A DNA stretch of 64,000 nucleotides from Anoplopoma fimbria (GCF_027596085.1 NC_072460.1:3461012-3525011); one strand, 5' to 3'; counted from the first letter of the stretch, positions 22,100 through 36,890 are shown. The notes: generated by a model not told the origin, from the sequence alone. Made by a program: numbers and translations.

Positions 22100-25000
22100 G
22101 TAAGTAACACCGCCTCCCTAACGACCGACCAACTACTCTTTGAGACACTGGAAGCAGGAGATATCCATATTTAACTACTCACCCGATCTCATTTTCAAAT
22201 GGATAATAATTTGAGATAATTCCATGTGCTTTCGGTGCAACTAATGAGGGTTTTTCCATAGATTTTATTGAGGAAAAGCACCGCAAAAGCAAACTTTGCT
22301 AACTTTGGGACGCGTTTCCCATAACTTCTTCACAATAAAAGCATCCAGCTGGTTCGCCAGTGGAAAGCTTGAGACGCTGAGCAGACTTTTTCCCAAGCAC
22401 AGACACACGTGAATTTAGCTGCTCCTTTGTATTCATGAGATCACCACACCTTTTTTTTTTAGGCGTATCTATTGGTATATATATACAGGTTTTTGGGCAG
22501 TTTCGAAAAAATCAAATCGGTGCCTTTGATCCAGAGAAGATCAATCCTGGAGAGTTCATTGAATCTACAGCATTAACAGAAAGCAATCTGACCCGAGTCT
22601 GACACTCTCCATTCAACCGCTGTGAGAGTGGAATTTCAATGCTGTGAAGTCTAAGTGAATAAACTGCTTCATGCACGGCGAATGTGGGGGGGAGGGGGGG
22701 TTTAGAATGATAGCCTTGGGACTTTGTATATTTTCATCTTTGGGACAGAAAACTGGCGTGGTTAATTGATGAAACACAAAGCTACGAGTCTCTGAGTGAC
22801 ACTAAACTGCGTGTTATTGTCAAATAAAGGGACTCCTATTACACCCAGTCCTCATACAGCAGGCTTTGCCTCTCCTATCTTTATCCCCCAATAATAAAAA
22901 CATGTTCCCATTATGTCCACTCTTTTGTCTTTCCAATATGGCTACGCTCCCAGTGCTTAAGCGCCACCCTTACAAGCAAAAAGTGTGCCACTCATCGCTC
23001 CCATTGGTAGCCATCCAGTGATTGTTTTTATCCCCTGGCTCCATGGTGGATGCCTACACTCCTCCTGCTGTAGCTTTTCATTGCTTCTCTTTAGCAGAGC
23101 CCATCAAGATCCAGGGCTCCGAGGGGAGCAGCGGATTCCTGCCAAAGCTGCAACATTGCTGCAGCCTCAATAATAATAACCATAGTGTTTTTTTGTCAGC
23201 GCCGTGCCCGCCTGCCAGCGTGGACCCGCTGCTAATTCGGGGGTCTGATTACAGTGCCGGCACCGGACCTGGCACTAATAACAAGCTCGGCGACTGCTCA
23301 CCACTGGCGGAGGGGAAAATGAAGACATGTAAAGGACGTAAAGGAAAGAGTGAGGACAGGGGGGGAAACAGAGAGTACAGGGGAGACGCATCTGGAGAGG
23401 GATGGAGGGAATTATATGTTGAAAGAAGAATGAGATATGAAAGATTTAGTGAACGAGGGGGATGCAAGCATGTGAGGGATTGAGTGAGTGAATGGGTGAG
23501 TACAGGAGTAGATTGAATCCGGGGAGGGAAAGCAGTGCGAGTGCTGTAATGATGGTTTATGGAGGGTTTAAGCCATCAGAAGCACCATAATTACCACTTG
23601 CAACAACAGCAGGCAGTCACAGGAAGAAAAAGTAAAACATAATAATAATGATCATTCTAATAATAGTATTGCTCACCAACAGGACAGAGCCTTTCTCTTA
23701 TAATGTCACTCCCGGAACAACGAGCAAAATAAAATGTATATTTTTTGGGACTTTCACACAGCAAATTAAGGCATCGACCAATCACATTGTACGGAACGGG
23801 TTGAAACTTTATTACTCCTTTCAACCTTGACAATTGAAGCGCAGACCAAATCAACTTCTTCTGATTTACCTTACACAATAAAAGCCAATGTAATATTTGC
23901 AGGCGAGTATTTTGCATTTTTTGTCATTTGTTAATCACGCCACGAATGTGTGTCTTCAAGTTAAGTAAGAAAATATTCATTCTGCACAACTGCCATCAGA
24001 ATTGGTTTAAGGAAAGGGAATATAAGGTAAAGCTTGTTAACCAACCTGCCGTGTTTTTGATTATTTCACATCTCTCCTTTGAAAGAGAAAATAACTCCAC
24101 ATTGTCAAACCAACAGATATGAAATATAATGACCTTTAAAGTCCCCCAAATGTCCCACACCTGATCACCATATCAATGAGAGCCATTTAGACTCAACATT
24201 CACACATCCTGCAGTCAGGCCTAAATAGTTAATATTCCAGTGCGGGCCATGCAGAATCCATGACATGTTGTAGGCGCATTGATTTTATTTCAATTATTTA
24301 TTCCTGAGAAGGCCTCAGATCTTTTCTGTGATTACCTTTGGGCAAAAAATGGTAACTGCTGTGAAAAAAGGTGGTAAGCTTCTCACTTTGCTGTGGCAGA
24401 GCACACTTGAAAACTGTTTTCACGGAGGTTTAACACATTCTTCTCATTGGTTGATCTGCACGGAGCTCGCAGGCTCAAACGTGACTCCATATGTTGAAAA
24501 AGCTGCCAGGTAGTGATGCAGCTGGCCTTAAAGTATAAACCGTCTTATCAAATGGAAATGTGATTTATCTCATGTTGTATGTTGCACTGAACCCAACGCA
24601 GGCAGTCACGGCCAAGTAACTGCCGACCAACGAGCTAGCTGCCATCTCAGGACCTAAGAATCAAAAGATATAGTGAATGTAGTAAAATGAACCATTTCCG
24701 ACAAGATCTTCAGAATGTATGGCTGAATCAAAGGATATTTGTAGGTCGAGGTGAAGGTACCATAGTGTAGGGTGGTATACGTGTGTGTGTGTGAGGGGTG
24801 TGTGTCTGTGAGGGGTGTTAGGAGGTCAGGGGAAGCAGAGTGACAGGTGCTCATTCTCTTTCTACCTCCAATAAATTCAGCCGGTACAGAGGGTCTGGAC
24901 AGGTCACTCAGCCTGAGATTATGGAGTTGTCAGGCACTGATGGAAGAAGAGAGAGAGGCAAGGATGGGAAGGAGGCAAAGCAGGAGACAGCTCAAGGAGA

Positions 25001-26531
25001 GGAGAAGGAGCCGAGAGAATGAGGGAGCTTTTTTTACTTTAAGAATAATGTGGGCGGTTGGATTGGCGCTTTTTTGCGAAGCCTCGTTTTTTTTTCATTG
25101 GGGCTAAGCGATTGGCAACCGTTCTGATTCAAATCCAATTCAAATCAACTCGGGAGTCTTATCTGGCACTCAGGAGTGCAGCCACAAAATACGTTGGTTT
25201 TTTGGGGGGCAGATTATCCCTATTTTTTAAAGGGACGGGAGTTATATGGAGCATGTTGTTATCACTGAATAGGAGTCTGAGGCTTGGGGTGTGTGTTTTT
25301 ATGAAAACAGGCAGGAATCTTCAACCAGTAGGTCCCACACATCTGTAGGCACAGCTGCATTTTCCTGACTTTCCTTATTTCCAACAAGACTTTGTAACTG
25401 TTAAAAGAAGCTTGAGATCGTTTTTGCTGTGTGACTGATGTTACTATGCATGTTCGTTGACTTTATTTATATTCTCCCCTTGTGTGACATGCTCACTACT
25501 TCATTGCATTCCTCATTATCCGTTACATAGCCCTGTAATGTTACATAATTATTTAATGTCCTTCTTTATCTGCATATTCTAATGGGAAATCGTTGCATAA
25601 TACAACCTGGGTCTTGTTACCTTCACCATGTTAATTGTTGAGATTTGGTATTGGCATTTGGTTACTTTGCTTAAACAAAGTTGTAGCATAAAGTGTGAGC
25701 CGTCATGTCATCTCACCTAACTTATTTAGAGAAGAGAAAAGGAAGATAAACAGTAAAATTAGCAACCAAACTGGCATCAATCCATCTCAGTTTACAGAGC
25801 AACTTCTTTGACCTTTTACCTTTTCCTGTGCAAGCGGGGATTTTTACCGACACTTTTTTAAAACTCAAATGCGATTGTTACTGCAAATAAAGTTTCACGT
25901 TAACCGACCTGCACTTCTGTCAGACATCGTTGTAGCAATGTCACCGTTATCCCAGTCCTCCGCCAGTGACGGGTGCCCATATATATTCCCACTCTTCTGA
26001 CTGCACAGTTCAGCTTAGCTCAGTTTGGCAGACCGGTGCAAAAATCCCTCTTCAACCGCCATTCATTTAGCTCTTAACTCATAACGTTGAACTGGCTATT
26101 ACAACATTTAAGTGCCATGGTAACGGTGTAAGTTCCCTCCTGAGGGCAGCACTAAACGACCCACACGTCGTTGAGGCATGGGCACTTAGTTGCCCCCAAC
26201 GGTCCGCTCTAATATCCACATAACATGGCCCTTAATGGTCCAAACCAGCTCGGCGCCAGCTTCCTCATTATCTTCCTTTTGTTCTAGATGGATGCTTTAT
26301 GACGGGCAGGGTTACATCTCTGGCGGTCAAGCGTGCAGGCGGTGAGCAGATAATAGCTTCTGATACTATAGAAAATTAAAAGGAGAAGCCACGTGTGAAT
26401 TGGCCCAGCAGGAGAACCCAACAATACGAGGCGAGAAGAAGAAAAAAAGCGGTCAGTTAAGAAAAGATTGAACTGGCAGAGAGAGAGAAACACCCAGCAG
26501 AAGCACTTTCTGGTTCAGAGAGACAAGTGAA

Positions 26532-26638
<107 letters not shown>

Positions 26639-26974
26639 GTGCTGTTGGCTGGGGAGAGTGCGCACAGTGTTGGCTCTCCTAATATTGAACTTGGAGTGGA
26701 GTGGTAAATACACTCCCTCTCCCAGAGAGAGTCACAGAAGGGCTGCAGGACTCATCTTGTGTGGCCACTCTAGTGGAACATGGACTTTTTCTTTTTCTTT
26801 CTTACTCCGTTCTTTTTCTTCTTGGAGGAGAGCAACAAGTAATGCAAAAAAAACCCAAAAAAACTGCTGTGTGGTGGAGGTGAGTGGGGTTCGAGAGAGT
26901 GATCAATGGAGATTGATTTTGTGTGTGTGTTCTCCAGAGTTTGCCATAAGCACGGCCCGCTGCCTCTTACTCCA

Positions 26975-26979
<5 letters not shown>

Positions 26980-27030
<51 letters not shown>
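26980..27030 (+). repeat. (CT)n microsatellite
   Basis: 51-base pyrimidine run. Confidence 0.95.
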
Positions 27031-27035
<5 letters not shown>

Positions 27036-28492
27036 TTAGAGAGGGCTTTATCTCTCCAGAACCGACAGACTCTTGTGTCCTCGCAGTGAAAGGAGAAAGG
27101 CATCAGTACACCACACCTGCTGCTCTGTCTGCTCTAACATACTGCAGGCAATCAGACCCGATACCGGGCGGATGTGAACCTCTCCATCTTAAACATAGAA
27201 GTAACGTGGTGCAGCTTTACAGATAGAACTAAGCGTCGTTCAGAGATTTGATGCCGTTGCATTCGTTTTCTGTATTTATTACTTGAAAGGCCCGAACCCG
27301 TCTCGTATACAACTGTCTCGCATTCGCAAATAACGTTTTGCAGCAACCCTAACGCCGGCGATATTACATTTTCCATCACCTTAATGGGGAAACATTTATG
27401 TTGAACAAATCTGTAAAATCTTCATTATATTTGGATTTATTTTTTACCCCCTCCAATATTCACTCTTGGCAACTAAAGCATGATTAACATTTTTACGATT
27501 ATGATTCGAAAACCTCAAAGCACCTGGTTATTGTTTGGAAAATTAAGGATTGTGAAAGCCCGGTCTCTGGTGTCAAAGTGAATGTTATCCCGGCAACAAT
27601 TACGTTCCCTCCTTAAAGTCGAAGCACATTAGTCTTTATTTGTGAGTCCTCTGTCTGGATATATTTGCGAAAGTGTTTTTTTTTTGCAGAACATGCTGTA
27701 CTGTATTTCCGTATCGAATGCGTTATTTGAAAATAACTGAGATTGATTTAGATGGTTGCAAATGAAAGGAGCACCTTAATAAAAGACACCTCCGCACAAG
27801 ACATGGGGGGCTCCCGGCACACACGGAATATTTTTTGACAAGTATGAAAATGATCTGAGTCACACTACAAATATATCACCTATGTGAGATGTTGGAGTAA
27901 CATGTAAGACAGCTCATTATATCCACACATCTGTCACCAGGAGCACTGGAGCTGCTCGTGGTGGAACGACACCACCTCACAGAGACAGTTTGTGTCGTGT
28001 TTCCTTTTTTCCTCCCCTTTAATTTTCCACCGCTGTGAAAGTTTTTTCCCCCGCAGAGAAGCGAATGCTGTCTCTGGCCTGAGCTTGTTACCCCAGTTGC
28101 ACTTTTTTGTCTTTTGTCTGGCGCTGGTGTGGCTGGTTGTTAAGGTGTCTGGGCTCGGGCCAGTTAAAGCCCTGATTTATCCCCTCGCAGGGCTCAAGGC
28201 TGGCAGGGAGGGAAGCTTTTAGAAATCTCCTGCAAGCAAAAGCCTCATTCTGGAGCTGAGGGGAGAGTCAGGAGATGAAAGCCAACCTGCTTTATTCCTC
28301 CTTTGACCCCCACCTACCCTCTTCCACTTCTTCTTCTTCCTTTTCCTCTACTGGCGACCTCTTTTGTTGCCCTCGGTGACACAACCGGCTGCCCCCGGTG
28401 ACAATGGACCGGTGGTAATAGCTGGAGATGGTGGAGATGACTTTTTGGCTTTGCCAGAGCAGATAACAGTGTTCTGCACAGTCATCTCTACC

Positions 28493-28920
28493 TCTGCAGC
28501 TCTACTTCTTTTTCTCCTCTATTCTTTCTTCTGCTCTCCTTTCCTTCTTCCCTCTCCCTCACTTTTTCTTCACCCTTTATCTCCCTCCTTAGCTATATCC
28601 CTCCAATATCTCTCTTCCCGTTTCCTCCCTTCCTTCCTCATCCCTCCGCTTCTTCTTCTCACCTCCTCAGTGCTCTCTTTTAACCCTCCTTCCCTCCCTC
28701 CCTTTTTCCTCTTCCTCCCTCTTCCTTTTGAGTCCATTCTCCCTCACGTCTCTCTCTTTTTCATCTCTCCATCCGTCTCCGTTGTACCAGCCAAAAATAG
28801 CTCTGCCACGCTCTTGCCACTCCTTAACTTCTCTCTCTCTCTCCTTCTCTTTCTCTCGGTCCCTTCCCTCTCTCTTCCATTTGCCTCTTTCTGTTTCTTT
28901 TTGCTTCTCTCATCAGTAGT
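28493..28920 (+). repeat. Polypyrimidine (C/T-rich) block
   Basis: About 430 bases almost entirely C and T on the plus strand, made of TTCC, CTCC and TTCT words. It creates a long S/L/F-rich open frame that is not a gene. Confidence 0.9.
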
Positions 28921-28921
28921 A

Positions 28922-28930
28922 ACACACACG

Positions 28931-29006
<76 letters not shown>
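28922..29006 (+). repeat. (CA)n microsatellite
   Basis: 85-base run with early CG interruptions. Confidence 0.95.
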
Positions 29007-29010
<4 letters not shown>

Positions 29011-29207
29011 GTAATCAAATTCCTCCGGGGTGATTGCTGAACACATTTATGTGCACGCACACACAGTCACACACGCACACACAGTCACACACGCACACAG
29101 GGCGAGAGGTCATTGTAAATAACTCGGTTTTCGTGCTTTCATTTCCCTAGGGCATTGACTCTTGCTTGGTATTCATAACCATAACATGCAGAACCTGACA
29201 GACGGAC

Positions 29208-29210
<3 letters not shown>

Positions 29211-29282
<72 letters not shown>
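29211..29282 (+). repeat. (GT)n microsatellite
   Basis: 72-base run, in inverted orientation to the CA run 205 bases upstream. Confidence 0.96.
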
Positions 29283-29283
<1 letters not shown>

Positions 29284-29401
29284 GACTGATACTGTATTTA
29301 TACCCCCATGCATGTACACACATCCCAGGCGTACTTAGTGAAATATACACTCACTCTAGGCATTTTGCAAACAGATAGATTGAAAAACATACTTTCTTGT
29401 A

Positions 29402-29459
29402 ATCGGCCTTCGCCACACACACACACACGCAGACACACACGCACGCACACACACACACA
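29402..29459 (+). repeat. CA-rich imperfect tract
   Basis: CA repeats with CG and AG interruptions. A similar tract lies at 29610-29642. Confidence 0.85.
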
Positions 29460-29939
29460 TAAAGGGATAATAATGGGCTATCCATCTTTACTCGCTGTTC
29501 CACTCGTTTGCGTTCACTGATACTTGTAAGACGGATCCTGTCTTCTTCATTTCTCTCTCTCTCCCTATACAGCGTTCACCTCTCTCAAACCTGCAGGCGA
29601 TTATCTGCACAAACACACACACACGCACGCACACACACACACCTGCTAATACCAGACAAAGTGGTTGCGTTTTGAGACTTTTTAATGTATTTATGCATTT
29701 GGCGTCTACTGAATAATACATCGTTATTTGTTATTTTCCCTGAGCATACTTCGGAGGACAAGGAAAGGAGTGAAAAATGATAAAAAGGCAAGGCAGTGTT
29801 GAAAAATACGTGGATAACTACCAGCTCAGCAGACAATAGCGGGTATTTTATTTGTGTGGAACAAGAATGGCGACAACTGTCAGGAGGCGGATTTCTGAAG
29901 AATGACTGTTTGTGTCTGTATTGGCTTAGTTTCTGTGGG

Positions 29940-29946
<7 letters not shown>

Positions 29947-29983
<37 letters not shown>

Positions 29984-29985
29984 TT
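29947..29985 (+). repeat. (TA)n microsatellite
   Basis: TA run with a ttt interruption, flanked by GT on both sides. Confidence 0.9.
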
Positions 29986-30135
29986 GTGTGTGTGTGGCGT
30001 GTCACACAATGTACGTCCTCATATAAACCAAACTTTCTTTCACTAAATGCTGTTCCAGTCAGTCAAAGACTTTACTGGCATGAAGAGACAGAAAGAGACA
30101 ATATTCAATATCTTAAATATATATCTGTATTCCTA

Positions 30136-30139
<4 letters not shown>

Positions 30140-30219
<80 letters not shown>
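30140..30219 (+). repeat. (CA)n microsatellite
   Basis: 80-base run. Confidence 0.96.
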
Positions 30220-30220
<1 letters not shown>

Positions 30221-33200
30221 CCACTCCTGCCTTGCTACTTGTTTGAGGGCTCTCCATCGACTGCACTCACTCCCCAGAGTAATGCTGTGTTCACATTGTG
30301 GCAGCAGAGGGCAATTTAGACGGCCCTTGCATTCAATGGGAGATTGATTGTCAATTCCACCTCTGCTGATTTTTTAAACCATCACACAGATGTAAAACTT
30401 TCAGAGCTTTTACCGTCTTCCCATCTTGAGATATTCAGCCGCACGGACGTGGTCATGTGTTGCGCGTGCGGACGTGAATCGCCTCGCAGCCAAGATGAAG
30501 TGGTTATCGATCCAGCTCGTCGGGACCCACAGTCCTGCCCCTGTTCATGTTGGTGATCTAATGAGACACGGTTTGCACCTGGGTTGGAATGTGAATGTGG
30601 TTAAGTGAGTGGAAGGAGAGCAAGTGTTTTGTCCTCAGGAGCAGGACGGAGGGGAGCTGAAGGAGAACATTTGTGGAGATTTAACTCTTGTTAGGAACAT
30701 TTTTATGCAGATCCGCTGACAAAAAGCTCAGAAAATGACCATGTCTTGCATTTTTAAAACAGGAAACAATATCACCTCTAACCCCAGTTGGTGACAAACT
30801 GGCTTTCTGTGGCAGCTTCAAATTAAAAGCCTCTCTGTGGTTGTCACTTTTAATGCAAATCCCAGGAAGTAGAAAATGTTTGCTCTGCAATTGCCTAGCT
30901 TCCTAGAGCTCAGCCTTCAGTTAAACATTAAGGTTAACATAAATGTAAATAAAGAAAATGATGACCAGCAATGATGAAGTACATGCATATGATGTTGCCT
31001 GTGAATCCCATGTGCTGGCTTGAGCAATTTGAATAGCACGTGGCAATGGTGGACTTCACCTGTAACAATAAGAACTTATATATGAATATATATATATATG
31101 ATATAAAGACATAAATACAGTTGTTGTTATTTTTTTGAAAAAATGCTGGCCCTATTTTGTGAAAATCTTAAAGATAAAAGCTTTAAATTGAGCAATTGGA
31201 GAAAAAAGAGCAATGATTAGATTTGAAGTTTAACTAATATTATTATTCTTTCATGTTAGCTACTAAAATAGACGTTTTCTTTCATAATTTAAAAGAAAAT
31301 TGTTCCCATCATCCTATAAAACCTGTAGCTTAGTCGTTTCCTAAATTGCAGCATGGAACTTAGACTTAATTCATGAAGAACCCAACACATTCACTTCATT
31401 CTCTCTTTGTGAGGATTGTGAGGACGGGCCAATATACCTTCATTTCTCCCTAAAATGTGTTTGTTTTCTCACTCCTAGATCAAACTATTTTCTTCACAAT
31501 TAGAATAACAGAAACACACAAACACAGCGCCTGCCTGCAGTAATGATGCTTGCCAGAAAAGGGAAGAGAATCAATCCAAGTTATTTTCATCAACTGTTTG
31601 CACTGAATATATGTCAGGACTCTCTGCTCCTCCTGCAGCTTTATTCTGTGTTTTTTCCTGGCTTATCAAAATAGCATAACTTGTTGTCGCTTTAAACCGG
31701 GTCGTACAGTGTATTGCAAGGCTGAAATGGGCGCGCTGATTTGAGGAGTTTATCTGATTGCAAATGTCTCAGTGTGTGAGAGAGACAGAAGTACATAAAC
31801 AGCATGTTGGTCTTTTTTTTTTAATTATAATCCACTGGATCTTTGTTATTTTTCCCATTACAGTCTCAATCTTCGGTGCCAAGCGCTCATTACTGTGGAT
31901 TTTTCCGCATTTGTTTACGAGAGACAATTTTCTTGTTTTCCTTTGTTGATGAAGTTCTTATCGCTGTTGCTGATTTCGCTTCAGCTGATTAAAGAAAATA
32001 CAGTGAAAAGTTTAGAGTGGTCACAAAATCAGACTTGCTTCTGACCATATATAGCCAGGTCACAAGCTGCTGTATAAGCTGTGAGCAGCCATATTCATAG
32101 TTCATATGGAAAATGCAGTTCATAAAAAAACAAGTCAGAAAAAATGAAATAACTTTTTATGTAGCAGAAATCTTTTTCTGTTTGGGAACCACTGACTCTA
32201 GGGCAGCTGACTTTAGGACGGCTTTAATGAAATGGCTATAGATGTAATAGCTTTTAGATGAGTAAGTGACAGGGAGCTGTTAAACACATTTATTTATATG
32301 GGACTGTGGGGAAGAGCGATAAAGCAGAGTGAACTCGAAAAGTGCACTCAGTGGAGTACAGATCTCTGCCAGGTGTGTCTGCTACAACCACTGCTGTAAT
32401 GTTTGATTGAATAAATACAAACTACAATTGCCAACCCCCCTTTAAAACACAAGGATACTTATACACAAACATACATACATTAAGGTTAAGACTATTAAGG
32501 AGTCATCGGTCAATGACGCTATAAAACAGTCAATAAATACTTTGTCAATGATATGTGTTTTCAAAAAGTCTGAAACACTGCAACCAGGAGAGGTCCTTTG
32601 GCACACAGTCATAAATGAGTACAACAAATATGAGGCTAATGGGTCCAGCAGTATGCTAGGTTAGCCGTGGACAGACAGACACAGAGATTCACGCACGCAA
32701 AAAAAAAACAAAACACCGAATACATAATCCCCTGGCAGAGATAATTCAGAGATTTAAAGTGCACGTCTTGTAGCTTATCATGGATTCATGCAGACCGTGT
32801 GTTGATACTGTATGTCCATACACAGCTGTGCTCGTGTTTGTGTTGAGGACCAACACCTTCTGCATCCGTCTTTATAGCAGCTCTGAACAGCATATTGCGC
32901 CCAGCGGCCATCACTCATTAGCGAATGTTCATGGCAAAGGCCAAGCATGATAAGCCAACGCTTCGCTGCACATCAGTGCTGAATTTGGCTTCCCACCACC
33001 ACCGGCTCCCGTTAATCAGGATGTAATGAAAGGAAACTTGTGGCATATGCGCCACTTAGTCCAAATGAGTCCTGGTGCCTCTTTCTAGGCCCGGGAAGAC
33101 ATTCTGAATACATCTCTCTCTCTCTGATGCAAGCTCAGTGGTTTCAAGCTCGGCATCTTTCTGTTTTCATCCTGTCGTCAGTTTGTGGGCATAAAGTTAG

Positions 33201-34895
33201 ATTTATTCAGCTTTTAAACTATTATAAAAACGAAAGTCATTTGTCCTGTTTGTTGCTCTCAGTGAAGTTTTAGTGATAGAATGCATGTCATCATCGGACC
33301 GTAGCCGTGGTATAAATGTTTGCTGTAGCGCTAAATCTGCTAATTGGTTCTAAGGAGTTAATTGGTTTCAGCAGTTTGATCCAGGGGTGCCGGGTGTAGA
33401 ACTCGACAATTTAAACAACAGAAATGCATTATTGATTATCTGGGATCCCGGCCTTCAAGGGGTAAACAAACGAGCAGTTCATAGCATCCCTGACTGCAGT
33501 CCCCCCACTTATTTTGGCACCAACGCCACATTTTGACTGTGTGATGCTTAACTCAATTCACTCTGTATTGGTTTTGAGGTAAGTCTTACTAGAATGGTCA
33601 CCAGCTGGACACGAGACATCCTGCACAAACCTGCCATTTATTTATTTATTGACCCAGATTTAAAAGATGGCAGCCTGCAAAACTTTAGACAAAGTGCAGA
33701 CTGACGTTCCTCTTTTGCCGATGAAAGGATTAAGAGTGTCGCGATGAGGATGATGTAGTGAGAAAAGGACGGGGAGGGTACCAAAAGTAAGTTGAGTCGA
33801 CCATTAAGGTGACAGGGAGGCCCCAAGGTTAAAGAGACTATCCATCAGCTTGTGGCTCCTCATTTTAATCTCGAGAACTCGGTTACAGGTCAGAAATAAG
33901 GGCAGTTGTAAGTAAGTCTGTTTTTTTTTTGTTTTTTTTAGAGTAGTCATCATCTGACCTTTATCAATACACAAAGCCTGGACTGATTATACAACAAAAT
34001 ACTTCCCTTTCATTTGTGTTTTGTTACACATATACAAATTATATATATTTATATATTCTATTTATAACAGACATGTCCAAAGAAAACCTCCAATATGGCC
34101 TCAATCTCACCAGCTGTTTGGGGCAAGAAAAGTTGTGTTTTTAAATGGTTAGAATCAAGCTACGACACAGTTCTTTTTACTTTACAAGTGATCTTCACAT
34201 GAAGCGTCTCTAAATGTGTGTTTCAATACACGCTGATGTTTAACTAAAGAACTTAAGTGATTTTTCGTGAAATCGGTGCGCTGTCCTCTCAAAGACCGGC
34301 ACATCTCTATCTGTGTTTGTCATAAATGCCACATCTAGACAATTTAATCCCGTCCTGCCTCCTTGCTGTCACTCAGCAGAATAAATGGGCCCCGCGTAGG
34401 CTTTTCAGCACCCCACCTGCGCTTCACTGCACTTTTCAAGCTCGAGATATCTGCCGCTGAGAAATGACAGCCACCGCACAGAAATTGTCTATTTTGGAAT
34501 CACAAGACCTTACAGCATCGCAACATTTGAGCGTGTTATCATCTGTCATTTATATTTTACTTTAACATTCATCATTTCTTTTTTGTGCAGCAATTAATGT
34601 CACCGTTCTATGTCGGCTTAAAAGTTTTTTTTAACCTGAGTTTTTGCTTTGCCTCGAATCCGCCCAAGCAGACAGTCTCCACTGTACACTCACACTACTT
34701 TGCTGTGAGTGTGGCCACCAGTTTATGATGAGGGCTTTTTTTTTTTTTTTTTCGTGGTTCATTTTCCATTCTCAAGGGTAAAACAGCAAAGCGTGTAAAA
34801 AAAGAGTGCAACAGCTGCGGTTCAATGGTGCTCTTTGAAGAGCTACATCAAGCACACAGAATCATCTTCCAGCCATTGGCCCCACAGAAGAGAAA

Positions 34896-34997
<102 letters not shown>

Positions 34998-35473
34998 CCG
35001 GCATGTTGGAGAGGTGTGCAGGACTGTTAATCCTCTGGCCTTCCCTCAGTCTCCGCCTCCTGCTCCTCATCACTTGGTTTAGATATCTGGCTGCACATTC
35101 TCATCCACATTTAGTGCTTGGATCTTGGTTCCTATTGATCTAGTCCGTTAATCTTGTTTATTTTCTGACCATTCCGTGCTGCCTTTTTTCTTGCACCCAT
35201 CCTGACCCTTCTCCCTTATCTCACTTCTGCACACTTCTCTCTGCAGCACCTCTCAACTTTAAGCCTTTCCTCGCTCTCTCCTCCCCGTCTTTGTTTCGAC
35301 CCTTCCCGCCCTCATATTTATATATTTTTTATTATTATTTTTGGTTAGTGCTCATTGTTGTGGTCTGTATGCATTTCACCCGCCCAGCATTGCATACCAA
35401 TCAAATCTTTTTTTCTTATTGTTATAATTGTTATTATAACAATAGTTCATTTATTTTTCTTACTTTAAATTGC

Positions 35474-35714
35474 ATAATAATAATAATAATAATAATCAAT
35501 CCTTTATTAGTCCCACAGTGGGGAATTTTACAATTCTCTGCATTTTAACCCATCCCGGAGGAGCAGTGGGCTGCTAGGTAGCGCCCGGGAGCAACCTGGG
35601 GTTAGGTGTCTCGCTCAAGGACAACTCGGCATGTTGACTGTAGAGGCCGGGGTTCGAACCACCAACCTTGTGGTTGCAGGACGAGCGCTCTACCTCGTGA
35701 GCCACATCCGCCCC
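35474..35714 (-). mobile_element. tRNA-derived SINE, antisense to agrn
   Basis: Read on the minus strand it starts ggggcggatgtggctcacga, contains an A-box (TGGCTCACGAGG, plus-strand 35693-35704) and a B-box (GGTTCGAACCC, 35650-35660). It then has a body with gctcccgggcgctacctagc, and ends with gggactaataaaggattga and an (ATT)n tail. Both RNA polymerase III boxes look intact. The tail block is shared with the retroposon ends at 18886 and 42558, as expected for a SINE using a partner LINE. Confidence 0.8.
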
Positions 35715-36075
35715 ATAATTTACTTAATTCCAGGGAATAAAAAAAAATTCATTACATTTGTTAGGGCATTATATTATTTACATACTGCATTCATTTCAAA
35801 CACAAATAGGACAAACACAAGAAAATAAATAAATAAATCAAACACTGTTTCTGGAAAAGCATGACCATTTAGAACAGTTTTGATTAAGGTATAAGTTGAG
35901 CTGTTTGTGCATATTACCATTGTAATAAAGTAAAGTAAAACCTGCAGTTTTATGCTGCATAGTGTTCTATTGATTTTTGTATTCGATATTTAATTGGTTG
36001 GATGCCTTGTATAAAATATGCATTATATTTCTGCCTTTTCTCTGCTCTCCTTTTTTGCTCCACCAACCCCATAAC

Positions 36076-36193
<118 letters not shown>

Positions 36194-36271
36194 TTTACAT
36201 ATCCACATACACACTCAAGGGGAAAACGATATGGGCATCGCTGTCCCGGCTGGTAAATACTGATTAGTGGA

Positions 36272-36360
36272 GCTTCAAGGATGGAACTGGAGTCAGGTGT
36301 TAAGCCTAGCTTAGCATAAAAACTATAAGATAGGGGGAGACGGGTAGCTTGGCTCACGCC
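36272..36360 (+). mobile_element. Diverged dispersed repeat fragment
   Basis: The words cctagcttagcataaaaact and gggggagacgggtagcttgg resemble a frequent percomorph repeat with TTAGCATAAAGACTGGAAAC and a GGGGGAAACAGCTAGCCTGG block. The fragment sits just after the GT microsatellite. Family and borders are uncertain. Confidence 0.4.
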
Positions 36361-36520
36361 TCACTCTCAGACAGAAAGCAAATAAGCATACAATATTTTC
36401 AAAAATGTTTAATTACTCCTTTACTATTAATGTCTGAACGTTTGATTCTCTCTTGCAGTATTTTGCAGCCCTATTTTTAACTCCTTTCATTGCTGCTTTC
36501 CTCTCTCTGTCACATTCTCT

Positions 36521-36608
36521 CTTCTTCTTCTTCTTCTTCTTCTTCTTCTTCTTCTTCTTCTTCTTCTTCTTCTTCTTCTTCTTCTTCTTCTTCTTCTTCT
36601 TCTTCTTC
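36521..36608 (+). repeat. (CTT)n microsatellite
   Basis: 88-base pure trinucleotide run (about 29 units), equal to (GAA)n on the opposite strand. Confidence 0.97.
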
Positions 36609-36741
36609 CTCTCCTGCTGGTGATGGGAGGGGGGGTTCTTGATTAGAACACTCACTGCCAAGTCCCCCCACATCGCATCATTGCATTTGATTAGCGCCAA
36701 TCCCCTGCTCCCTCCTTTATCACTACCAGCACAACGGGAAG

Positions 36742-36890
<149 letters not shown>

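Noticed and set aside
28364..29014. 216-residue Ser/Leu/Phe-rich membrane-like protein
   Set aside because: Product of the polypyrimidine block and CA repeat, which are stop-poor and encode hydrophobic residues by composition.
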